The notes below the pieces were generated by a model, which was given only the letters and a program-made list of their open reading frames with translations, was not told the DNA's origin and made no database searches. From Qipengyuania gaetbuli (GTDB lineage: Bacteria > Pseudomonadota > Alphaproteobacteria > Sphingomonadales > Sphingomonadaceae), in NCBI RefSeq assembly GCF_020171365.1, contig NZ_JAIUZO010000002.1:2078001-2142000 (forward strand): a stretch of 64,000 bases of DNA. The letters run 5' to 3'. Below are positions 36,424 through 43,097 of the stretch, in pieces (within the stretch, counting starts at the first letter, position 1; each line of letters starts with the position of its first letter). Position numbers and translations under genes: made by a program.

Positions 36424-38601
36424 TCAAACAAAGGAATAGGGGTCGATATCCACACCCACACGCACGCCCGGCGGGTGGTCAATGCTGCCTAGCCAGCGCC
36501 TGATTACGTCCTGCAGTTGCACCGAACGGCGCGCATTCATGAGCAGGCGATAACGATAGCGGCCACGGAGAAGCGCCATAGGAGCGGGCGCGGGGCCGAG
36601 GATCATGAGATCGTCCACCTGCGGGCGGGTATCGCCGATCCTGCGCGCGGCCTCGCGGGCTTCCGCCTCGTCTTCAGAGGAAATGATGATCGACGCCCAG
36701 CGACCAAAAGGCGGGGCACCGGCTTCGCGGCGCATCTCGGTCTCGACCGAGTAAAACGCATCGCGATCGCCTGCTGCCAGGGCGGAAATCACGCTGGCTT
36801 CGGGATGCCGCGTCTGGATCAGGACCTCCCCCGGCTTTTCCCCGCGACCTGCACGGCCTGCGACCTGCGCGACCTGTTGGTAGGTCCGCTCGCCCGCCCT
36901 CAGGTCGCCGCCTTCAAGGCCGAGGTCGGCGTCGACTACGCCGACCAGCGTCAGCTCGGGAAAGTGGAAGCCCTTGGTCACGAGCTGTGTGCCGACGATC
37001 ACGTCGATGGCGCCGCCTTCGACCTGCGCGATGAATTCGGCGGCGCGTCCGGGCGAATTGAGCGTATCCGATGTCGCCACGAACACCCTTGCGTCGGGCA
37101 AACGCTCCGCAATCTCGTCCGCAATTCGTTCAACCCCGGGTCCGCAAGCGACAAGGCAATCCGGTTCGCCGCATTCGGGGCACCGATCGGGGCTGGGGGT
37201 CTCGTGGCCGCAGTGGTGGCAGGCGAGGCGGCGGGTGAAACGGTGTTCGACCAGCCATGCGCTGCAATTGGGGCACTGGAAGCGGAAACCGCAATTCCGG
37301 CAGAGCGTGAGCGGGGCATAGCCGCGGCGATTGAGGAACAGGAGCGACTGTTCGCCCCGTTCGAGGCGCTCCGCGATGCCGTCGACCAGCCGCTGGGCGA
37401 GCCACATGCCGTGCGGCGGTTTCTCCTGCGTGAGGTCGACGAGGTCGATGGAGGGCAGCTCGGCGCCGCCGAAACGGCTGGGCAGGTCGAGCTTCGCGTA
37501 GACCCCGCTCTCGGCCATTTGCAGGCTTTCGAGGGCCGGCGTCGCGCTAGCGAGCACCACAGGGATGCCTTCGAAATGCGCGCGCATGACGGCAACGTCG
37601 CGGGCGTTGTAGCGCACGCCGTCCTCCTGCTTGAAACTGGTCTCGTGTGCCTCGTCGACGACGATGAAGCCGAGCCTGCGGAACGGCAGGAACAGGGCGG
37701 AGCGGGCGCCCACCACCACTTGTGCCTCACCGCTGGCGACATTGCGCCAGGCACGCCGTCGCTCGGTCGACTTGAGCGAGGAATGCCACAGCACCGGCGC
37801 CACGCCGAAGCGCTCCTCGAAGCGGTGAAGGAAATTTTCCGTCAGCGCGATTTCGGGGAGCAGGACCAGCACCTGCCGACCCATGCGCAATGCCTCGGCC
37901 ACGGGTTCGAAATAGGTCTCGGTCTTGCCCGATCCGGTTACCCCGTCGAGCAGGAAGGGCGCGAATTTCGCGTCCCTGACCGCCCTCGACAATGTTCCCG
38001 CGGCTTCCGACTGTTCGGGCGAGAGATCGACCTGCGTGAAATCGGGCCGCGCCTCGTCATAGGGCCGGTCGCAGTCGACCTCGACCGGCTCGAGCACGCC
38101 CTGGTTTACGAGGCCGCGAAGCACGCCTTCGGACACACCGGCAATTCCGGCAAGCTCGCGGATGGTCGCCTGTTCGCCCTCCAGCGCTTCCATTGCAGCA
38201 AGCCGCTGGGGCGTGAGGCGTTCGGGCATGCCGCCGGTCAGGCGGTACTCGGTAATGGTCGCCGGTCCCTTCAGCGCTCCGCCCGACGACAGCGCCATCC
38301 GCGCGACGCCTGCCAGCGAGGCGACGTAATAGTCGGCCGTCCATTCGATCAGCCGCCGCAGCGGGGCGGAGAGAGGAGGGACCGGGAGGATTCCCCTGAT
38401 CGGGCGAAGCTTCTCTGCAGGAACCTCGGTTCCGGGAAGCCGTTCAGCCTCCCAGACGATTCCGATGATCGTGCGCGGGCCGAGCGGGCATTCGACAACG
38501 TGGCCCGGTTCGACCTGCATGCCGTCCGGCACCTTGTAGTCGAGCGGGCCGAGAGCGGCATTGAGGACGAGGCAGCGCACGCGGTTCATCGGAGAGTTCA
38601 T
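36424..38601 (-). CDS. priA: Primosomal replication protein N' (PriA helicase)
   Basis: 3'-5' helicase that restarts stalled replication forks. The 725-residue product has the N-terminal DNA-binding domain (DYKVPDGMQVEPGHVVECPLG), Walker A DGVTGSGKTETYF, DEAH box VVDEAHETSFK, and a double zinc domain (CRNCGFRFQCPNCSAW, CHHCGHETPSPDRCPECGEP). The C-terminal helicase motif QVAGRAGRGEKPGEVLIQT is present. The start could be 38601 or the ATG four codons later. It is divergent from the DUF4197 gene by 54 bp. Confidence 0.96.
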   Translation of the reverse strand: MNSPMNRVRCLVLNAALGPLDYKVPDGMQVEPGHVVECPLGPRTIIGIVWEAERLPGTEVPAEKLRPIRGILPVPPLSAPLRRLIEWTADYYVASLAGVARMALSSGGALKGPATITEYRLTGGMPERLTPQRLAAMEALEGEQATIRELAGIAGVSEGVLRGLVNQGVLEPVEVDCDRPYDEARPDFTQVDLSPEQSEAAGTLSRAVRDAKFAPFLLDGVTGSGKTETYFEPVAEALRMGRQVLVLLPEIALTENFLHRFEERFGVAPVLWHSSLKSTERRRAWRNVASGEAQVVVGARSALFLPFRRLGFIVVDEAHETSFKQEDGVRYNARDVAVMRAHFEGIPVVLASATPALESLQMAESGVYAKLDLPSRFGGAELPSIDLVDLTQEKPPHGMWLAQRLVDGIAERLERGEQSLLFLNRRGYAPLTLCRNCGFRFQCPNCSAWLVEHRFTRRLACHHCGHETPSPDRCPECGEPDCLVACGPGVERIADEIAERLPDARVFVATSDTLNSPGRAAEFIAQVEGGAIDVIVGTQLVTKGFHFPELTLVGVVDADLGLEGGDLRAGERTYQQVAQVAGRAGRGEKPGEVLIQTRHPEASVISALAAGDRDAFYSVETEMRREAGAPPFGRWASIIISSEDEAEAREAARRIGDTRPQVDDLMILGPAPAPMALLRGRYRYRLLMNARRSVQLQDVIRRWLGSIDHPPGVRVGVDIDPYSFV

Positions 38602-38655
38602 ATGGGCGGGCTAGATACCGCGCGACAAGGGTGGGACCTTCGAGGAGTAGATTTA

Positions 38656-39351
38656 ATGAACGATATTCTCGCCACTGCCACCCACCGCCGCAAGTTCCTT
38701 GGCGGCCTGACACTGGGCGGCGCTGCGCTGGCGCTGCCAGCCTGCTCGACGCTGGGCGGTTTCAGCCTGGTCGATGCCGTGCAGCGCCTGCTTTACCTGT
38801 CGAGCGAGCGTGCCTTTGCGCGCATGCTCGACGAAGGCGGCTTCTGGGACCAGCAAGTCGCACAGGTCGGGCTGGAGAACCTGCTGGGCGCAAGGGGCGG
38901 GGTGCTCGGCACGATCCTGACCTCGTCGCTGTTCAAGGACCGGCTGTACGATGCCTTCGGCGATATCGCCTATGAAGGTGCCGAACGGGCCGCGCCCATC
39001 GTGACCGACGCGGTTCGCGTGATCGGCATCCAGAACGCCGTGGCGCTGGTGAACGGCGGCCCGACCGCTGCGACGGGTTTCCTGCGCGGCGAAATCGGCA
39101 CGCGCCTGATCGATGCGATGGTTCCGGAACTGGGCACGGCGATGCGCGTGGCGCAGGACCCGCTGGTGGGCCAGGCGCTGGCCGCCCTGACGGGTGTCAA
39201 CGTATCGCAGGTCGCAACCCGCGTCGCCGACCGGATCGACGATACGATCTGGAACGAGATCGGCAACGAGGAAGCGGCCATCCGCCGCGATCCGCGCTCC
39301 ACCCGCGATCCGCTGATCATCGGCGTTTTCGGCGGCGCGCAGGCGTTCTGA
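38656..39351 (+). CDS. DUF4197 lipoprotein-like exported protein
   Basis: A 231-residue DUF4197 protein. The N terminus combines a twin-arginine look (THRRKFLGGLTLGG) with a lipobox (LALPAC, Cys about residue 29), so it may be a Tat-exported lipoprotein. The body is helical with family-like stretches (LYLSSERAFARMLDEGGFWD, LTSSLFKDRLYDAFGDIAYE). Function is unknown. The ATG at 38656 has GAGGAG upstream at 38642-38647. Confidence 0.8.
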   Translation: MNDILATATHRRKFLGGLTLGGAALALPACSTLGGFSLVDAVQRLLYLSSERAFARMLDEGGFWDQQVAQVGLENLLGARGGVLGTILTSSLFKDRLYDAFGDIAYEGAERAAPIVTDAVRVIGIQNAVALVNGGPTAATGFLRGEIGTRLIDAMVPELGTAMRVAQDPLVGQALAALTGVNVSQVATRVADRIDDTIWNEIGNEEAAIRRDPRSTRDPLIIGVFGGAQAF

Positions 39352-39434
39352 TCCGCAGCAAGCTGGGGACAAACGGGGCGCGCGGCGGCTCGCAATCTTG
39401 AGCGACTCGCCGGGCGCCCGTTAGCCTTGGGTGC

Positions 39435-39758
39435 ATGACGGATACCTTCGTCGCCCTGTCCGATCCCACCCGCCGCCTCCTGCTCGACAGGTTGAGCGAA
39501 GAGGGCGGATTGACCCTTTCGGAACTGAGCGAGGAACTGCCGATCACCCGGCAGGCGGTCGCCAAGCACCTTGCCGTGCTGGAAAGCGCGGAACTCGTGG
39601 CGAGCGAGCGCGACGGGCGCTGCAAGCGCCACTACCTCAATCCCATGCCGCTGGCTAAAATGGCCAAACGCTGGCTCGTCCGGTTCGAGGACGTGCCGCT
39701 GGGCGCACTGGCGGGCTATCACGCCGCGCCGGCTACTCGACCAGCACACCACCCTTGA
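39435..39758 (+). CDS. ArsR-family transcriptional regulator
   Basis: A 107-residue winged-helix regulator: FVALSDPTRRLLLDRLSEEG, recognition helix ITRQAVAKHLAVLESAELVA, wing RDGRCKRHYLNP. It lacks the metal-binding cysteines of ArsR/SmtB, so it is of the metal-independent kind often found controlling a neighbouring gene. No glyoxalase or START-domain partner follows directly. Its last 26 bp overlap the 3' end of the convergent amidohydrolase. Confidence 0.9.
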   Translation: MTDTFVALSDPTRRLLLDRLSEEGGLTLSELSEELPITRQAVAKHLAVLESAELVASERDGRCKRHYLNPMPLAKMAKRWLVRFEDVPLGALAGYHAAPATRPAHHP

Positions 39759-40995
39759 TCACGGCATCGACGTCGGCCAGCTCGCCGACGTCCGCCAGCG
39801 GATCGCCGCTGACCGCAATCATGTCGGCCCATGCACCGGGCTTGATGACGCCGACCTGGCCCTTCTGGCCCAGCGCGTCTGCCGCATTGACCGTGGCTGC
39901 GCGGATCGCTTCGATCGGGGTCATGCCGTATTCGACCATGACGCGGAACTGACCGCCCACGAGCTCGTGCGGCATGACCGCCGCATCGCTGGCGAAGACC
40001 ATCTTGACGCCTGCCTTGTGGGCTTTGCGGAAATTGTCGCGCTGCGCCTGGCTGAGGGCGCGTTCCTTGGCGATGTTTTCTTCCAGTACGCCGTTCGCCG
40101 CGCCCTGGCTCAGCGTGTATTCGGTGTTGTAGATATCCATCGAGAAGTAGGTGCCGTGTTCCTTGGCAAGCTTGATCGCCTCGTCATCGGCGTAGCTGGC
40201 GTGTTCGATCGTGTCGAAGCCTGCACGGATCGCTGCCTTGATGCCATCGGCGCCATGCGCATGGGCGGCTGCCTTCAGGCCCCAGAAATGCGCTTCGTCG
40301 GCAATGGCTTTCAGCTCCTCGAGCGTCAGCTGCTGGATGCCCGGCGCGGTGTTGCGGCTGAAGACGCCGCCGGTGGCGCAGGCCTTGATAACTTCCGCCC
40401 CGTATTTGCGCTGTTCGCGCACGCGCTTGCGCAGTTCGTCGGGGCTGTCGCCCACCGCCGGGCTCTTCGCATCGAAACTGGGCGGCAGGAATGTCTCGTC
40501 GCAGTGGCCACCGGTCGCGCCCAGCGCGTGGTTTGCGTTCACGATGCGCGGACCCGGAATCCAGCCTTCCTCGATCGCCTGGTCGATCCCGGCGACATTG
40601 TAATCGCTGTCGCCCACGTTGCGCACGGTGGTGAAGCCGACCTTGAGCATGGTGCGCGCATTGGCGACGCCGATGGCGGTCCAGAAGCGGTCGGTGAACT
40701 GGAGGCCGGAATAGCCCCCGTATTCGGGCCGCCCGTCGAGATGGACGTGCATGTCGATGAGACCGGGCAGCAGCGTGTGCCCGGCAAGGTCGATCCGCTT
40801 GGCATCGGCCGGTATCGCGCTGCCGGACCCGACGCTGGCCACCTTGCCGTCCACCACCGTCACTACCGGATTTTCGACGAAGCGGCCCGTTTCGACATCG
40901 AGCATACGATCGGCGGTAACCACGACGGTTTCGGCGGCAGCGGGTGCGGCGTAAAGCGCGATTGCGGCGGCGGCGCAGCGAAGGACGGGCTTCAT
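39733..40995 (-). CDS. Exported metal-dependent amidohydrolase (imidazolonepropionase-like)
   Basis: A 420-residue amidohydrolase with a signal peptide (LRCAAAAIALYAAPAAAETV). Metal ligands are in the HxH of GLIDMHVHLDGRPEYGG, the His of LKAAAHAHGADG, the His of FDTIEHASYADDE, and the Asp of VFASDAAVMPH. This pattern fits the Xaa-Pro dipeptidase / Sgx9260-type carboxypeptidases, periplasmic enzymes that release C-terminal amino acids. The exact substrate cannot be read from sequence. Confidence 0.85.
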   Translation of the reverse strand: MKPVLRCAAAAIALYAAPAAAETVVVTADRMLDVETGRFVENPVVTVVDGKVASVGSGSAIPADAKRIDLAGHTLLPGLIDMHVHLDGRPEYGGYSGLQFTDRFWTAIGVANARTMLKVGFTTVRNVGDSDYNVAGIDQAIEEGWIPGPRIVNANHALGATGGHCDETFLPPSFDAKSPAVGDSPDELRKRVREQRKYGAEVIKACATGGVFSRNTAPGIQQLTLEELKAIADEAHFWGLKAAAHAHGADGIKAAIRAGFDTIEHASYADDEAIKLAKEHGTYFSMDIYNTEYTLSQGAANGVLEENIAKERALSQAQRDNFRKAHKAGVKMVFASDAAVMPHELVGGQFRVMVEYGMTPIEAIRAATVNAADALGQKGQVGVIKPGAWADMIAVSGDPLADVGELADVDAVIKGGVLVE

Positions 40996-41149
40996 TCTCT
41001 CATTCCCCTGAAGGCGGCACGACGCGCCGCGGCCGGCAAGTCATACAGGATGCGGCCTTGGGGGGAAGGGGCGTGTTTGCAGCTTCGTGCGAGAGGCCTT
41101 CAGGGGGCGGTGGCGGGCCAGTGCGAACAGCGGGCGGCGGGGTATGACC

Positions 41150-41524
41150 TCATTCATAACTGACCACCTCGAACTCGATCCCGTCCCAGTCGAAGAAGTA
41201 GAAGCAGCGCGGGCCGGGTTCGTATTTGCCGTGGCTGAAGGGTTCGAGCCCGTGGCGCACCACGACTTCTTCTGCCGCGTCGAGATCGTCGACCATGAAG
41301 GCGATGTGGTTGAGCGGCTGGCCCTTGCGGTAGTCGCCGGAGACGCCGGGATTGGTGTAGAGCGAGACGTAATTGTCCTCGCCGCCGATATGGATCGTCC
41401 GGCCATCGTTCATGGACGGTCCGCTCCAGCGTTCGTGCCAGCCGAGCAGCTCTGCCAGCAGGGCGGCGCTGCGGTCGGGATCGGTGACGGAAATATTGGC
41501 GTGTTCGATACGGCCCTTGGGCAT
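41150..41524 (-). CDS. VOC-family (glyoxalase/dioxygenase-fold) protein, SoxR target
   Basis: A 124-residue vicinal-oxygen-chelate protein: IEHANISVTDPDRSAALLAE, then GQPLNHIAFMVDDLDAAEEV and FYFFDWDGIEFEVVSYE. His8, His72-region and Glu near the C terminus are in the places of metal ligands. The ATG at 41524 was chosen over a start seven codons upstream. Its promoter carries a SoxR box with a 19-base spacer, so it is very probably induced by redox-active compounds. The reaction is unknown; detoxification is a reasonable guess. Confidence 0.85.
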   Translation of the reverse strand: MPKGRIEHANISVTDPDRSAALLAELLGWHERWSGPSMNDGRTIHIGGEDNYVSLYTNPGVSGDYRKGQPLNHIAFMVDDLDAAEEVVVRHGLEPFSHGKYEPGPRCFYFFDWDGIEFEVVSYE

Positions 41525-41582
41525 CGCGGTTCTCCTTGTCTGCACGGACCGGAAAGCCGGCCCGCGATGTGCGATGCAGGGA

Positions 41583-41613
41583 CATATGCAACCTCAAGCT
41601 AAGTTGAGGTCAA
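41583..41613 (-). promoter_or_regulatory. SoxR-controlled promoter with soxbox (VOC gene)
   Basis: The soxbox CCTCAAGCTAAGTTGAGG (41592-41609) is an almost perfect inverted repeat matching the known SoxR operator. On the minus strand it lies between TTGACC (-35, 41613-41608) and CATATG (-10, 41588-41583). The spacer is exactly 19 bases, the over-long spacing that MerR-family activators need. Confidence 0.85.
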
Positions 41614-41640
41614 GGTTTGAATTTGCTATGACGGTAATCG

Positions 41641-42078
41641 ATGAAAGCGAACGACCTGCTTACGATCGGCGAACTGGCGCGGCGCACCGGCCTGTCTGTC
41701 TCGGCCATCCGCTTCTACGAAGACAAGGGGCTAGTCGCGGCGCTACGCACGTCGGGCAACCAGCGGCGTTTCCTGCGCGGTGACATCAGGCGGCTCAGCT
41801 TCATCCTCATCGCGCAAAGGCTCGGCCTGTCGCTGGCGGAGATCGAGCAGGCGATGGCCTCGCTACCGCAGGGGCGGACGCCGAATGCGGCGGACTGGAA
41901 GACAATCAGCCGCACAGTGCGCGAGCGCATCGAGGCGCAGATCGCGGCGCTGGAGAAGGTCCGCGAAGACCTCGACGGCTGTATCGGCTGCGGCTGTCTC
42001 AGCCTGAAGAAATGCGCGCTCTACAATGCGGACGACCGGTGGGGCGAGAGCGGCAGCGGGCCGCGCGTGCTGCGGTAG
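41641..42078 (+). CDS. soxR: Redox-sensitive transcriptional activator SoxR
   Basis: A 145-residue MerR-family regulator: helix-turn-helix TIGELARRTGLSVSAIRFYE and the [2Fe-2S] cysteines Cys114, Cys117, Cys119 and Cys125 in the SoxR pattern CxxCxCx5C. It senses redox-cycling compounds by cluster oxidation. It is divergent from the VOC gene and shares the soxbox. A -35/-10 pair (41604-41632) predicts a transcript starting within a few bases of the ATG, with no Shine-Dalgarno. There is no soxS, as expected outside enterics. Confidence 0.95.
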   Translation: MKANDLLTIGELARRTGLSVSAIRFYEDKGLVAALRTSGNQRRFLRGDIRRLSFILIAQRLGLSLAEIEQAMASLPQGRTPNAADWKTISRTVRERIEAQIAALEKVREDLDGCIGCGCLSLKKCALYNADDRWGESGSGPRVLR

Positions 42079-42120
42079 TTCCTGTATCCACGGGATAGAT
42101 AACGAACTATCCTGCTCATC

Positions 42121-42573
42121 GTGAGAGCGCGGTCCTTTTCCAGTCTGATAGTCGGGGGTGCGCTGGTGGCTGCGCCCGTCGCGCCTGTGCTGGCGCAGCA
42201 GAAGGCCGAAAATTCCACGCTCAACTCAGCAGATGCTGGCTGGCGGGATGCCGCCCGCAGGTGGAGCCTGCGGGTCGCGAGCCGGGCGCAGCAGATCTAC
42301 CAGCTTGAAGTCGTTCGGCTGGGCTTCGAGGGCCGGGTGGAGGCGATGTTCAGGATCGGCGTCGACGGAACGGTGCGCGACTGCGCCGTGCACCGGTCGA
42401 GCGGAGCAGCCGAGCTCGACGCCCTGGTTTGCAGGGCCATAGCGCAATCGCCGCCCGCGCCCGTCAATTTGGACGCCGGAGGCCAGGCACAGGAAGTGGC
42501 CGTTGTGCTCCCGGTGGAGTTCGTCATGGTCGACGATTTGCCCCCTGCGGAAGAGGGCAGCGAAACGGACTAG
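42121..42573 (+). CDS. Exported TonB-C-terminal-like protein
   Basis: A 150-residue protein with a signal peptide (RSFSSLIVGGALVAAPVAPVLAQ) and a TonB-like C-terminal domain (RLGFEGRVEAMFRIGVDGTV RDCAVHRSSG, ALVCRAIAQSPPAPV). It has no transmembrane anchor or proline-rich spanner, so it is not a working TonB; stand-alone domains of this kind are of unknown role. The start is GTG at 42121, 42 bp after soxR. The stop shares a CTAG with the convergent sixA-like gene. Confidence 0.75.
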   Translation: MRARSFSSLIVGGALVAAPVAPVLAQQKAENSTLNSADAGWRDAARRWSLRVASRAQQIYQLEVVRLGFEGRVEAMFRIGVDGTVRDCAVHRSSGAAELDALVCRAIAQSPPAPVNLDAGGQAQEVAVVLPVEFVMVDDLPPAEEGSETD

Positions 42574-43097
42574 TATTCCGGCCCAAGCTCCGCATCGAGA
42601 TCGCGAGGGCGGGCGAAATGGACCAGTTTGCCGCAGCCTTCCTGCAGGTCGGCCCAGCTGTCGATATCGAGCTCGAAGACCGCAAAGGCAGCGGTCGGGA
42701 ATTTCACCTTCGCTTCGTCGAACAGGTCGTTCTCGTTCCTGGGTGAAACCAGTTCGAACACCATGTCGCCGAAACCGGGATTGTGGCCTGCCAGCAGCAG
42801 GGCATCGACGCTGTCGTCGGTTTCGCCGATCACGTCGCAGATCGTCTCGGTGGAGGCGAGGTAGAGGCGGCGATCCCATTCGGGCTCGGGCCCTACGGCC
42901 GCTTCGCCAAGCGTGAGTTTCACCCGCTCGGCAGGGCTTGCCACGAGCCGGTTCCACTTCACCCCGTGATCGCGGATATGTTCGCCGATCAGGCGCGCTC
43001 CCTTGCGGCCGCGCGCATTCAGGCCCCGGTCGAAATCGCGCTTGTCGCTCTGCCCCCAATCGGACTTGGCATGGCGCAATAGGCCCAGGATCTTCAC
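42570..43097 (-). CDS. Histidine phosphatase SixA-like
   Basis: A 175-residue branch-1 histidine phosphatase with the short SixA layout: LLRHAKSDWG carries the RHG-like catalytic RHA, and AGHNPGFGDMV carries the second catalytic His. SixA acts on phosphohistidine in histidine-containing phosphotransfer domains; the target here is unknown. The GTG start at 43097 overlaps the helicase stop (GTGA), so it is translationally coupled to the dinG-like gene. Confidence 0.88.
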   Translation of the reverse strand: MKILGLLRHAKSDWGQSDKRDFDRGLNARGRKGARLIGEHIRDHGVKWNRLVASPAERVKLTLGEAAVGPEPEWDRRLYLASTETICDVIGETDDSVDALLLAGHNPGFGDMVFELVSPRNENDLFDEAKVKFPTAAFAVFELDIDSWADLQEGCGKLVHFARPRDLDAELGPEY

